From the NCBI GenBank assembly GCA_046160485.1, contig JBJXGV010000073.1, positions 62,001 through 126,000 of the forward strand: a DNA stretch of 64,000 bases, in the 5' to 3' direction. This DNA comes from JBJXGV01 sp046160485 (GTDB lineage Bacteria > Orphanbacterota > Orphanbacteria > JBJXGV01). The notes under the pieces are model-generated. The model was not told where the DNA came from and did not search any database. It was given only the letters and a program-made list of their open reading frames with translations. Shown piece after piece: positions 24,896 to 34,201 of the stretch. The position numbers and the translations under genes are program-made. Every line of letters begins with the position of its first letter. Within the stretch, counting starts at the first letter, position 1.

Positions 24896-26029
24896 TTAGT
24901 TTCGCCGTGCGCGCTCGTCGGAGTAGGTAATGCGGTAGATCGCGCCGGCATAGTCATCGGAAACAAGAAGCGATCCGTCGGGCATGACGAGCACGTCGAC
25001 CGGGCGGCCCCACACATCGCCTTCGTGAAGCCAGCCGTCGGCGAACACTTCGTACGAGGCCGGCTTGTTCTCTTCGAGGCGGACGAGCGCGACGCGATAG
25101 CCGATTTTCGTCGAGCGATTCCAGGAGCCGTGTTCGGCGATGAAGATTTGGTTGCGGTACTCCTCCGGAAACTGCGTGCCCGTGTAGAAACGCATCCCGA
25201 GCGCGGCGACGTGAGGGCCGAGTTCCTGCGCGGCCGGGGTGTACTCGGCGCACTTCGCCTTGCCGCCGAAGTCGGGGTCGGGAAGGCCGCGCCCGTGGCA
25301 ATACGGAAAACCGAAATGCATCCCTTTCCGCGGCGCGGAATTGAGTTCGTCCGGCGGCCATTCGTCGCCAAGCCAATCGCGCCCATTGTCGGTGAACCAA
25401 AGCTCACCTGTTACGGGATGCCAATCGAAACCCACCGTGTTGCGAATGCCGCTCGCGAAAACCTCGAGGCCCTCGCCGCTCGGCTTCATGCGCATGATCG
25501 ACGCATAGCGAGGATCTTTCTCCTCGCACACATTGCACGGCGCGCCAACCGGCACGAAGAGATCGCCGCCTGGAGAAAAGCGAATGAACTTCCAACCGTG
25601 GTGCGCATCGCTCGGGAATCGGTCGTTGACGACGGTGAACCGCGGAGCGCGCGAGGGCGTGGCCTCGAGTGCACGCACCTGCGCCGCGATGTCATCGAAC
25701 CGGAGTACTCGACTCACCTCGGCGACAAAGAGTGCGCTGTCCCGAATCGCGACGCCGTTCGGCATGCGGAGCCCCGACGCGATCGTCAGCACGGCATCGG
25801 GCTTCCCATCGCAATCGCGATCGGTGATCGCGTAGACGTCGTCGCCCGCGCGCGTGCCGACATAAAGCGTTCCGTCTTCACCGAGCGCCATCGAGCGCGC
25901 ATTCGGAACGTCGGCTGCGTAGACGCTGATCGAGAATCCTTCGGGGAGGCGAATGCGATCGATGGGGAGCGGTTCGACGGCGCGGGCGTCGACGGCAACC
26001 AAGGACGCCGCGAAGGCGGATGCGAACAC
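24896..26029 (-). CDS. Secreted PQQ-dependent sugar/sorbosone dehydrogenase-like beta-propeller
   Basis: A 377-residue protein of the soluble PQQ-dependent glucose/L-sorbosone dehydrogenase superfamily (six-bladed propeller). Landmarks are LPEGFSISVYAADVPNARSM, DAHHGWKFIRF, SGIRNTVGFDWHP, GRDWLGDEWPPDELN, EHGSWNRS and the closing GWLHEGDVWGRPVDV. It would oxidise sugars or related aldoses in the periplasm; the substrate is unknown. The start is uncertain. GTG at 26029 gives a short export signal, while an ATC further upstream would give a better one. The frame stays open far upstream only because it runs antisense-free through the next gene. Confidence 0.8.
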   Translation of the reverse strand: MFASAFAASLVAVDARAVEPLPIDRIRLPEGFSISVYAADVPNARSMALGEDGTLYVGTRAGDDVYAITDRDCDGKPDAVLTIASGLRMPNGVAIRDSALFVAEVSRVLRFDDIAAQVRALEATPSRAPRFTVVNDRFPSDAHHGWKFIRFSPGGDLFVPVGAPCNVCEEKDPRYASIMRMKPSGEGLEVFASGIRNTVGFDWHPVTGELWFTDNGRDWLGDEWPPDELNSAPRKGMHFGFPYCHGRGLPDPDFGGKAKCAEYTPAAQELGPHVAALGMRFYTGTQFPEEYRNQIFIAEHGSWNRSTKIGYRVALVRLEENKPASYEVFADGWLHEGDVWGRPVDVLVMPDGSLLVSDDYAGAIYRITYSDERARRN

Positions 26030-26072
26030 CGCTGCGCGAACGATTGCCGACGCGGCGATGCGCGCTCGCGAA

Positions 26073-28286
26073 CTACTGACTGTCGTAGCCGTAGCCTTCC
26101 TCCGTCGTGAGCGCCGGATGCTCGACGCCTTCCTGGCGCCACGCCTTCGCGTTGCCGGCCGTCGCGTGACCGCGCGGGTAGTCGTCGCGCCCGCCGATGT
26201 CGAGGAAGACGCCGATCGTCGGGAAAAGGTCGCGCAATCCGCCGCGCGGCACGCTCGTGTTGCCGCGCCCGAACACCGTCGCGCCATCGGTCGTGTAGCT
26301 TTCGTGTCCCGCCGCTTCGAAGAAGATGCCGAGCCCGTTCGAGTTTCCGCCGCCGAGGGAAAGATTGGGCGACTCGTAGTGATCGTCGCCCGAATAGTCG
26401 GCGAGCAATCCGACCGAAAAATCGTGTCCGGCGCCCTGCGCCATGTTTTGGGTCGCGCGGTAGGTATCGTTGCCCTCCATGTCCGCGAGCGCGCCGAACG
26501 CGAAGTGCGCGGCCGCACCCTGCGCGTACCAAACTCCGTCGAACGAGTCGTTGCCGCCGCCGTCGAAGAGAATCCCGGTCGAGTACCAGTACGCGGAACC
26601 TTGCGCGAACACGCCCGCGCGATACGTATCGTTCCCGTCCGCGTCCGCGAGAATTCCGACGCCGCCGGCGCGCGAGTGGCCGTCGCTGAAGTCGGAGCGC
26701 TTCCCGCAGCCGAACCCTTGAGCGAGGCTCGTGTTGTGAGCCGCCGACTGCGCGGAGGGGAATCGAATCGTTTGATCGTCCGCGCGGTACTCGTCGTTGC
26801 CCGACGAATCCGCGAGCACGCCGGCGCCGCGCGCCCCGCCGAACCCTTGCGCCGCTTGAAACGCGACGTAGCGATCGCGTCCGGCGCGGTCGCCGAGCGC
26901 GCCGATGCCGTGGACCGCGGCGCCCTGCGCGAACACGAGCGCGCCGTAGCGATCGTTGCCGGCGAGGTCGAGCAGAACGCCCGCGCCGGCAAGACCAGCG
27001 CCCTGCGAAACGAACGCGCCCTGATAAGTGTCGTTCCCCGCGACATCGACGAGCATCGCGTAGCCGAGACACGCGCCGCCCCACGACGGGCGCGTCGAAT
27101 CCGCCGCGAAATACTGATCGTCGCCGTCGATTTCGAGAATGATCGAAACGGGAGTGCTTGCCGCGAGTGTCGCTGCGCCGCCCGCGTACGTGTCGTGACC
27201 GCCGGAATCGATGATGAGGAGATAGGGCCCGCGGTCCGTGTATGTGGTCGATGCGGCGCCATCGACGATGACCGTACCGAGCGGCGTCTCGGCTTCGAGG
27301 TAGTACTCACCCGCAAGATCGAGCGCCGCGAGTTTGGATCGCGCTTCGTCGAGTGCGAGCGCGAGGTCCATCGCTCCGGCGTGAAGAAGCCGCAGGTCGA
27401 CGCCATCGAGGAATGCCTCGGCGCGCCGCGCGTCGCGCGCGGCGCCGGGGCTCTCGGCAGTGTCGGTGGCGGCGTAGACACGAAGCAGCAGCGCGAACGC
27501 CGAGTCGAGATCGCCGCCATTCGCTGCGCCGGCGAGCGCCTCGTCGCGCCACTCGAGCGCGCCACGCGAGGCGTCGAGCAGAAACGCCGCAAGATGCCGC
27601 GCGTCGGCGGGAACATCACCGCGCGTGCGAACACCTCCCTCGTCGGATGTTTTCGATTTGCTCTTCGACGACTTTGCCTTCGATGACTTCGCCGCCGCGC
27701 TTCCGCCTGTGCCGTCGTCGCGCAGTGCCGCGAGTACACGCTCGAGAGACTTCACGTCGGCGGTTGCGTCCCAGCGTCCGGCGTGCGGGCTGGCGATCAG
27801 CCCGCGCCGGACGCCGATCGCCGCGCGCTCGCCCGCGAAGAGCGCGAGGTCGGCGGCGCTCGTCGTAGCGCGCAGCGCTCCCGCGCCGAGAATGCGAATC
27901 AGATCGGGCGACCGAATCGGATCAGCCATCAGAGTTTCGAAGAGCGGAAGCCGTCCTTCGCCGCCGCGCCAGAGGTCGAGTGTTTCCATCGTAAAGCCCG
28001 CGCGGCTCGGATCGAGGCCGGCCTTTTCGACGGCGGCACGCAAGCGCGCCGAGAGCGTGTCGGGCGGAACGCCGAGCGGAATGCCGAAGCCGACATCGAC
28101 GCGGCGCGCGCGCGATGGTTGCGACGGCGCGGCGGCCGCCGCGGGCGAGAGCGCGGGAGCGGAGATCGGCGGCACTCCGATCGGCGCCGTGTCGAGTGAG
28201 GTGCGCGCCGAGTCCGCGGGCGGCTGCGCGTGTGCGCGCGCGACGGCCGCGCACGTCAACGCCAACGCGACGAGAGCCGCGCGCAC
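26073..28286 (-). CDS. Secreted repeat protein with about twelve G-x-D-x-Y units
   Basis: I do not recognise this 737-residue protein. It has a signal peptide (cleavage near AHA, about 22) and a proline/alanine-rich stretch. A helical region follows (about 60-330) with a lysine/serine linker (KSSKAKSSKSKSK). From about 370 to the end there are about twelve repeats centred on GND[TRES]Y or variants (GHDTY, GDDQY, GRDRY, GNDSF, GDDHY). Most are spaced by about 22-28 residues with AQG between them. The regular Gly/Asp/aromatic pattern suggests a beta-solenoid, perhaps binding metal through the aspartates. The GTG start lies 4 bases after the upstream stop, so it is coupled to the peptidase/barrel gene. 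Confidence 0.75.
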   Translation of the reverse strand: MRAALVALALTCAAVARAHAQPPADSARTSLDTAPIGVPPISAPALSPAAAAAPSQPSRARRVDVGFGIPLGVPPDTLSARLRAAVEKAGLDPSRAGFTMETLDLWRGGEGRLPLFETLMADPIRSPDLIRILGAGALRATTSAADLALFAGERAAIGVRRGLIASPHAGRWDATADVKSLERVLAALRDDGTGGSAAAKSSKAKSSKSKSKTSDEGGVRTRGDVPADARHLAAFLLDASRGALEWRDEALAGAANGGDLDSAFALLLRVYAATDTAESPGAARDARRAEAFLDGVDLRLLHAGAMDLALALDEARSKLAALDLAGEYYLEAETPLGTVIVDGAASTTYTDRGPYLLIIDSGGHDTYAGGAATLAASTPVSIILEIDGDDQYFAADSTRPSWGGACLGYAMLVDVAGNDTYQGAFVSQGAGLAGAGVLLDLAGNDRYGALVFAQGAAVHGIGALGDRAGRDRYVAFQAAQGFGGARGAGVLADSSGNDEYRADDQTIRFPSAQSAAHNTSLAQGFGCGKRSDFSDGHSRAGGVGILADADGNDTYRAGVFAQGSAYWYSTGILFDGGGNDSFDGVWYAQGAAAHFAFGALADMEGNDTYRATQNMAQGAGHDFSVGLLADYSGDDHYESPNLSLGGGNSNGLGIFFEAAGHESYTTDGATVFGRGNTSVPRGGLRDLFPTIGVFLDIGGRDDYPRGHATAGNAKAWRQEGVEHPALTTEEGYGYDSQ

Positions 28287-28290
28287 CGCG

Positions 28291-31200
28291 CTAGAAGTCC
28301 GCCGAAAGTGTGAAGAAGTCGATCTTGCCGAGGTTCTCGTGGAGATCGGTGCGCTGCGCGATGTCATATCGCAGGATGAAGTAGCCGAGGTTGACGCGAG
28401 CGCCGAATCCGTACGCGCCCTGCACGTCGCCGAGGCGTCGCTTTCCGTTCGCCGCTTCGTCGAAGAAGCGGAAATCGCGGCCGACCCACGCGCTGCCGAG
28501 GTCGAAGAAGAAAACGCCGCCGATGCCGCGGAAGTCGAGCGGCGGGAATCCGAGCTGAAGGCGGTCGATGAGCGGATAGCGGAACTCGATGTTCGCAAGG
28601 CCGATGCGCGTCCCGCGGAGGTCGCCGTAGTCCGCGCCGCGGAACGTATAGCCGCCGCCGATTCGGAAAAGCTGCGGATCGCGCCCGTCCGAGTACCCGC
28701 CGAGCATGCGCACCGCCACCGAGTAGCGATGCCGGATGTTGAAGTACTTGCGCATGTCGACGACGCCGGTCGTGAACTGAAGATCGCCGAGAGCGCGGTC
28801 GATCGAAATGCGCGAACGCGCGCCGTGAATCGGTCCCGTGTTGCCATAGAGCACGTTGTCGTGCACGAGCGAGAGCGACGGTTTCGCGTAGAAGAGGTGA
28901 TCCGTGTCCTCCGGATCGGGACGGTCGTATCCGACGTACACGATTTGATCGTAGAGATTCTCCGAAACCGAAACGCCCTCGAGCCCGAACTCGACACGGC
29001 GGAACTTCGAGAACGGATACGAGAACGAAACCTCGGCGCCGCGGAAAACCTGCGTCTGAAAGTCGGTGTCTTCGTCGGACGTGAAGACAAAGTAGTCGTT
29101 GCGATATTGGAAGAGCGCGATGCCGTAGTTGAGGCGATCCTTTAGATTTTGGTAGGCGAAGAGCAGCTCCGAGTCCGAGAGCGACCCGAAGACGTTGGCC
29201 GCGACGTAGAGGCTGTGATTGCCGAGAATGTCGGAGAATGCGAGCGCGGTTTGTCCGGCGAATCCGATGTTCGACGCGAACGCGGCGCCCCCGGCGAGGT
29301 AGTCCTGCGTGAAGCGAATCTTGTAGCGGCGCATCTCGAACGACGACGTGTCCGGGAGCGTGTAACCCGTCGACGCGGCCACCATGTCTGGATTCGGCAC
29401 GGGGCGATCGGCCTCCGGGTAGAGGCCCGCGATGTCGATGACGCGTGTGTCGCGCGTTGGGCCGGGCTCAGGCCTCGCGGTGTCGCGCGCGATCAAAGGA
29501 TCGGTTTCCGCGGGCGCTTCCGCCACGACGAGCCCGCTCTCTGGCGCCGTCGCCGCAACTGCCACCGAGTCAGCCCCGCTTACCGTTGTCGTCGTTGTCG
29601 ACGGGCTCGCGGTCGCGTCGGCCGAATCGGCGGCGACCGCCAGGTCCGCGCCGTCTGCGCTCTCCGCGCTCACGACGGTATCTTCGCCGCGCAGCGGCTC
29701 CTGCTTCAGCGAAAACGGATCTTCGATCGAGTAGAGGTCCCAGCCGGCGCGATCGAACGCGCTGAAAACGACGCGCGATCCGTCGCGCGCGAGTGAAATC
29801 GGCGACGCCGACGCAATGATTCCGGTGATGCCGGTGAGAATGTTCGTGAGCTTGTAGACGTCGCCGCTCTTCAAGTCGATCGAGTAGAGGTTCGAGATTC
29901 CCGTGCGGTCGGAAACGAAGAGTATCTCATCGCCGTTGGGCGACCACTGCGGCGCGATGTTTTTTCCCGACTGATTCGGAAGCACCGACACCTGATTCGT
30001 TTCGAGATCGAGAATCGCGAGCGCGTAGTTCCCGAACGTCAGCTCCTCGAAGTTCGTCGCCTCGCCGCGATCCGTCGTAAACGCAATCTGCTTACCGTCG
30101 GGAGAAAACTGCGGATCGCGATCGGTGAAGCGGTCGCTCGTGAGACGGCGCAGATTCTTCCCGCTTAAGTCGGTGACGAAGAGGTCCGACTGTCCGCCGT
30201 CGAGCCCTACGAAAACGATCTCTTGGCCGTCCGGCGAAAACGCGGGCGATAGAATCCCGTCGAGCCCGAATGTCAGCTTGTGCCGCACCTTCTTCGATTC
30301 CATCTCGAATATGTAAATCGCGTCCTCGCCGCCGACCTTGGCTGGAAACGTGAGAAACTTCCCGTCCGCGGACCACGCCATCGACGTGTTGAAGAAACGG
30401 AGCGACTCGAAATTGCCCGTGCGCTCGCCCTTCACGAGACGATCCTTCACCTCGCCGGTCGTCGCGTCCGCGAGGTAGAGATCCGAGTACAGACTGCGAT
30501 CGGAGATGAACGCAACCTGTTCGCCGTCGGGCGACAGCGCGGGGACGAGATTCAAATCGGAAAGGTCTTCGCCGTGTTTCGTGAGGCGCCGCGCAAATTT
30601 CGATGGCTTCTCATAGTTGGTGATCTGGGGGAGGTAGTCCTTGCGCACCTCTTCGAGCCACGCGTCCGAGAGTTCTTCGAGCGGCATTCCGAGCACCGAC
30701 TTAAACGCGCTCCCGACGCTGCCGAGCCGCGCGGCGCTCTTGAGCACCTCGCCGATTTTTTCTTCGCCGAACTTCGCTCCGATGAAATGGAAGATCGATT
30801 GCCCGAAGCGGTAGACGCGAATGTCGCCGACTTGGCCGAGCACCGGCAGCGGCGTGAGGTAGCCCTGCAGCGATGCGTCGCGCAGCCACATCTGCGTGTG
30901 GACGTCGGTCCCGCCGATCGAGAGGTACTCGGCCATCCCCTCCATGAACCAGAGCGGCGGTTGAAACGCGACGGGATTCGCCAGAACGCTGCCGCCGGTG
31001 CCGAAGAGAATCTCCACCTGAAACGCGTGCACGAGTTCGTGCGTGAGGACGTGCTCGAGTTCGGCATACGAGCCCGTGAACGGAAGGAAGACGCGGCGCT
31101 TGAGAAACTCCGTCACGCCGCCGGTGCCTTCCGAGATCAGGTCGGATGAGATGTTCGTCTGCTGAAAGTCGGTGTGCGATGCATACAGGATGAGCGGGAC

Positions 31201-31488
31201 CGGGCGCGCCATCTCATAGCCGAGAACCTTCGAGAGCCGCGCGTACGCACGCTCGGCCATGCGCGCCGCGTCGATCGCGGTCTGCCGCTCCTTCGGATAG
31301 AAGAAGACCTCGAAATGCTGCGTCTTGATGATCTCCCACTCGAAATCCTTGTAATGGACTTTGTTCTTTCCGAAGTACTGCGCGTAGGCGGCGGGCGGTG
31401 CGGCGAGCGGCGCGAACGCGGCAAGAAGCGCGGCAGCGACCACGCGAGGCGCGAGACGCAAAATCCGGGTCGAGAGGCGGGCGGCCAT
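28291..31488 (-). CDS. Peptidase MA-like/PD40 propeller/outer-membrane barrel protein
   Basis: A 1065-residue envelope protein with signal peptide (to about 37). A gluzincin-type metallopeptidase domain follows (about 45-310), with zinc motif H150-E-L-V-H154 and E183/E187 in FMEGMAEYL. A TolB-like propeller of PD40 repeats (SPDGEQVAF, SPDGQEIVF, SPDGKQIAF, SPNGDEILF; about 330-610) comes next. A Ser/Thr/Ala-rich linker leads to a C-terminal beta-barrel resembling the BamA/surface-antigen type, ending in F. The barrel anchors a protease/propeller to the outer membrane. The substrate is unknown. ATG 31488 is preceded by GAGGAG; the frame upstream is not needed. Confidence 0.8.
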   Translation of the reverse strand: MAARLSTRILRLAPRVVAAALLAAFAPLAAPPAAYAQYFGKNKVHYKDFEWEIIKTQHFEVFFYPKERQTAIDAARMAERAYARLSKVLGYEMARPVPLILYASHTDFQQTNISSDLISEGTGGVTEFLKRRVFLPFTGSYAELEHVLTHELVHAFQVEILFGTGGSVLANPVAFQPPLWFMEGMAEYLSIGGTDVHTQMWLRDASLQGYLTPLPVLGQVGDIRVYRFGQSIFHFIGAKFGEEKIGEVLKSAARLGSVGSAFKSVLGMPLEELSDAWLEEVRKDYLPQITNYEKPSKFARRLTKHGEDLSDLNLVPALSPDGEQVAFISDRSLYSDLYLADATTGEVKDRLVKGERTGNFESLRFFNTSMAWSADGKFLTFPAKVGGEDAIYIFEMESKKVRHKLTFGLDGILSPAFSPDGQEIVFVGLDGGQSDLFVTDLSGKNLRRLTSDRFTDRDPQFSPDGKQIAFTTDRGEATNFEELTFGNYALAILDLETNQVSVLPNQSGKNIAPQWSPNGDEILFVSDRTGISNLYSIDLKSGDVYKLTNILTGITGIIASASPISLARDGSRVVFSAFDRAGWDLYSIEDPFSLKQEPLRGEDTVVSAESADGADLAVAADSADATASPSTTTTTVSGADSVAVAATAPESGLVVAEAPAETDPLIARDTARPEPGPTRDTRVIDIAGLYPEADRPVPNPDMVAASTGYTLPDTSSFEMRRYKIRFTQDYLAGGAAFASNIGFAGQTALAFSDILGNHSLYVAANVFGSLSDSELLFAYQNLKDRLNYGIALFQYRNDYFVFTSDEDTDFQTQVFRGAEVSFSYPFSKFRRVEFGLEGVSVSENLYDQIVYVGYDRPDPEDTDHLFYAKPSLSLVHDNVLYGNTGPIHGARSRISIDRALGDLQFTTGVVDMRKYFNIRHRYSVAVRMLGGYSDGRDPQLFRIGGGYTFRGADYGDLRGTRIGLANIEFRYPLIDRLQLGFPPLDFRGIGGVFFFDLGSAWVGRDFRFFDEAANGKRRLGDVQGAYGFGARVNLGYFILRYDIAQRTDLHENLGKIDFFTLSADF

Positions 31489-31562
31489 CGTGCTCCTCGG
31501 GGGTTGGGTTGGGACTCTCGCACCGACCGCGTTTGGGGTCCGCCCGGCCGAGATGCGTGCCG

Positions 31563-31592
31563 AATATATCACCGCGGGTTCGCGAGAGCCAA
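31563..31592 (-). promoter_or_regulatory. Promoter before the peptidase/barrel gene
   Basis: Minus strand TTGGCT, 18-base spacer, TATATT. The predicted start near 31556 gives a 68-base leader to the ATG at 31488, within the 129-bp gap. Confidence 0.55.
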
Positions 31593-31617
31593 ACTTGGCG
31601 TGAGGGCCGGGGGCGCG

Positions 31618-32868
31618 CTAGTAGGTCGGGGTCGTTGCGGGAACGCTGCCCCGGCGACCGCGCGTCGGCTTCTTCCAAGGCTCGCCGCCGGAGAGGCCGA
31701 AACCGACGCGGACGAGCGATTCACGCAGGCCGTTTTCCGCGAGCGCGCCGCGGCGGCCGTATTCGAAGAAGAGGTCGGCGTTGCCGGCGGTGCCGCCGAG
31801 CGCGAACGATGTTCCCGCGGTCGCGACCCACTCGGGGATTGTGTCGCCGTCGCGATCGCGGAAGTGCCAATCGGCGCGATGAAAGCCGACGCGCCACGGC
31901 CGGCGTTGCACGAACGACGCGTCCGTCTCCGCCGACGCTGCGATCTCGACGCCGCCGCCCACGCGCGTGACGTCGACGAAGCCGCCCGCGACGGGGGAGT
32001 CGCCCTCGGCGCCGTCCCAGAGGTCGCGGCGAACTTCGAACGCGAGGTTGACGCGCGGCCTCACTTGGACGAGCGCGCCGCCCGAGAGCGACGCGGGGAC
32101 AGAATGTTCGATCTCCGAAGCGCCCGAACCGCCATCGATTGTTTCGAGCTTGCGCGTCCCGGTCAGTGTTTCTTCGGAGCGGTAACGTCCGCCGATCGCG
32201 ATGCCGGCGCGCGGCTCCACGAGAACTCCCACGGACCAACCCGTGCCGTCGACCTCGTCGAGCCGGCGGTCTCTCGTGTCACGGAAACTCGACGACGTGA
32301 AGTCGACGGTTCGCTGCTCCTCGATGCTTCCGAACCAGGCGTCGAGGCTCGCGCCGATCGCGAGCCACGGTTGCACGCGCGTCGCGAGGCTCACGGGAAT
32401 GCGGAAGATGTCGCCGCCGCGCTGAAAGCGGAGAGAATGCTCGGCCGGCGTCGCGACGTTTTCGATCGTGAGCGGGTTGGCGGTCGTCTCTTGCTCGCGC
32501 AAGAGCCCGATGCCGAACACCGCGTAGGTCTTGAAGGGGACGGCGCCATAGAGGAATGGAAACGTTCCGTCGGAGAATGAGCCGGTGACGTCGTCGCTCT
32601 CGGCTTCGCGGCGCTCGACGACGTAGATCGCGGTGAACGAGACGCGCTCGATCGCCGCGAGAAGGGCCGGATTCTCGAGTGAAACGCGCGCGGGATCGAC
32701 AAGCGGAACACTGACGCCGCCGAGCGCACGGCCGCGCGCAGTCGCCGGGCTTACGGTTTCTCCTAGGCCGTCGGTCGAGAAGAAAGAGATCGCGTGCGCG
32801 GGGCGCGCTCCCGTGGCGCAAAGCGCCGCGGTGATGAGTGCGATTGCTGCCGCCGCGCGCGGGCTCAT
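31618..32868 (-). CDS. Outer-membrane beta-barrel protein, PorV/FadL-like
   Basis: A 416-residue protein with signal peptide (cleavage after HA, about 26). Alternating hydrophobic strands follow, typical of a transmembrane barrel. The N-terminal region SPATARGRALGGVSVPLVDPARVSLENPALLA resembles the plug-strand region of PorV/FadL-like proteins (GNAGAAxADDxxAxxxNPA pattern). A transport or assembly role is likely but not specified. Its start overlaps the preceding lipoprotein gene by 4 bases (ATGA). Confidence 0.7.
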   Translation of the reverse strand: MSPRAAAAIALITAALCATGARPAHAISFFSTDGLGETVSPATARGRALGGVSVPLVDPARVSLENPALLAAIERVSFTAIYVVERREAESDDVTGSFSDGTFPFLYGAVPFKTYAVFGIGLLREQETTANPLTIENVATPAEHSLRFQRGGDIFRIPVSLATRVQPWLAIGASLDAWFGSIEEQRTVDFTSSSFRDTRDRRLDEVDGTGWSVGVLVEPRAGIAIGGRYRSEETLTGTRKLETIDGGSGASEIEHSVPASLSGGALVQVRPRVNLAFEVRRDLWDGAEGDSPVAGGFVDVTRVGGGVEIAASAETDASFVQRRPWRVGFHRADWHFRDRDGDTIPEWVATAGTSFALGGTAGNADLFFEYGRRGALAENGLRESLVRVGFGLSGGEPWKKPTRGRRGSVPATTPTY

Positions 32869-34085
32869 GGCGTTTCCGCCTCGCGAATCGGCTGCGCGAG
32901 CAGCGTCTCCGCCTGCGCCGGACTCGAGACGATGAGCCGCAGCCGCGGTCGCAACGAATCGGCGGCGGCACCCTCGGACGAGACAATCGAGATGTGATCC
33001 GTGTCCGCGGTTTCGACCTGCGCTCGCACGAGAACCTTGATCCGTGCGTTCTTCGCGATCCGCATTCGCCCAGCCAGAGAGGTCACGTTCAACGCAAGCG
33101 TGTCGCTCGACGATGTGATCGTCGTCGTCGTCTCCGCGCTGTTCACGAAGACGACCGCGGTGCTGTCGACGGCGGATACGACTTCATGCACGGCCACGAC
33201 GAATATCGAATCTTCGAGGCGGAACGCGGCGCGGTCGAGCCGGAGTTCGAGCTGCGCGAAGTTGACGGTGGTCGCGTCGTCGATCTCGGCGGGGAAAGCG
33301 AACTCGAACGTGGAGCGAAGCGTGAACCCATTCTGGCGGCCGGCGAGAAGGCGGTTCGCGCCGCGCCGGTCCAGCGTCGTGTCGGGGCGCGCGATGTACG
33401 TGTCTTTCTCGGCGAAGAGCGTGTCGACGATGTTGCTGCCGCCCGCGGAGCGAACGATGCGAAGAAACGGGCGGCCGCTGTCGGCTTCGGTCGAGGCGAA
33501 CTTGCGAAGGGTCGTCGAAACGTTCGCAGGCGCGACGAGGAGCCCCTGGTTCGTCGAGGAGCTGTCGATCCACGCCTGCACGAGCGGCACGGGTAGCGCG
33601 GCGACGAGTGTCGTATCCGTCGATGCGGAGACGGTGGTTGCGACCGCGAGCGAATCGAACGCCGGAAGGGTCGTTGCGTCGGCGGTGCCTTCGTTCCAGT
33701 CCGCGTTGACGCGGTGGAGCGCGATCGACACGGGCATGGCGTCGCCCGCGCGGCCCGAGATTTTCAGATGAAGCGAGGCTTCGCGCACGATCCCCGATTG
33801 AATTCCGGTGAATCGCAAGAGAGATCGCATCTGGCGCGACTCGAAGTACCCTGCATAGAGCGTCTTCGACTCGCCGGTATTGACGACCGTCTCGGCGAAC
33901 GTGTCGGTGATCGGCGGCGACGCGAAAATGGCGCGGACGTTCTCTTCGAAGCGACCCGGCTCGAGCCCGCCGAGTCCGACGGGGGCCGCCTCGTCGCGAT
34001 CGGAGCAGCCGAGGGTGAGCGAGAGCGCGGCGGCGGCGGCGAACGCGACGCCGAGCGCGCGAAGGATTTGCGGGTTTCGGAACAC
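32865..34085 (-). CDS. Lipoprotein with DNRLRE-like domains
   Basis: A 406-residue lipoprotein with lipobox TLGC (cysteine at about 27). The body holds two jelly-roll-like segments of the DNRLRE type: FAETVVNTGESKTLYAGYF then SLLRFTGI, and DTYIARPDTTLDRRGANRLLAG then RSTFEFAFP. Such domains occur in large secreted or cell-surface proteins and are probably binding modules. The GTG at 34085 (MFRNPQIL) has no Shine-Dalgarno and lies only 9 bases below a good -10, so its mRNA may be almost leaderless. First gene of a run of same-strand envelope genes to 24.9 kb. Confidence 0.7.
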   Translation of the reverse strand: MFRNPQILRALGVAFAAAAALSLTLGCSDRDEAAPVGLGGLEPGRFEENVRAIFASPPITDTFAETVVNTGESKTLYAGYFESRQMRSLLRFTGIQSGIVREASLHLKISGRAGDAMPVSIALHRVNADWNEGTADATTLPAFDSLAVATTVSASTDTTLVAALPVPLVQAWIDSSSTNQGLLVAPANVSTTLRKFASTEADSGRPFLRIVRSAGGSNIVDTLFAEKDTYIARPDTTLDRRGANRLLAGRQNGFTLRSTFEFAFPAEIDDATTVNFAQLELRLDRAAFRLEDSIFVVAVHEVVSAVDSTAVVFVNSAETTTTITSSSDTLALNVTSLAGRMRIAKNARIKVLVRAQVETADTDHISIVSSEGAAADSLRPRLRLIVSSPAQAETLLAQPIREAETP

Positions 34086-34094
34086 GACCGCGAG

Positions 34095-34123
34095 AGTATA
34101 GCCGCGCGTTCCGAGCCGCGCAA
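34095..34123 (-). promoter_or_regulatory. Promoter of the DNRLRE lipoprotein gene
   Basis: Minus strand TTGCGC, 17-base spacer, TATACT. The last -10 base is separated from the GTG start at 34085 by 9 bases, so transcription would begin about 3 bases before the start codon. Confidence 0.6.
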
Positions 34124-34158
34124 CGCGAACACCGCGCGGCGGCGCGCGAGCCGATTAT

Positions 34159-34187
34159 TTGACCGTCTCCGGCACGCGTGATAGCGT
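34159..34187 (+). promoter_or_regulatory. Promoter of the sulfatase-fold gene
   Basis: TTGACC, 17-base spacer, TAGCGT preceded by TGA (extended -10). The predicted leader before the ATG at 34202 is only about 8 bases and contains no ribosome site. Confidence 0.55.
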
Positions 34188-34201
34188 GCCTTCCCGTCGT
34201 C

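Noticed and set aside
23447..26110. 887-codon plus-strand frame
   Set aside because: Antisense shadow of cysA, rrf2 and the PQQ gene; it crosses three real genes and has no family motifs.
26030..27739. Upstream extension of the PQQ dehydrogenase frame
   Set aside because: The extension is serine/arginine-rich and overlaps the repeat protein in another frame; the exported protein starts near 26029.
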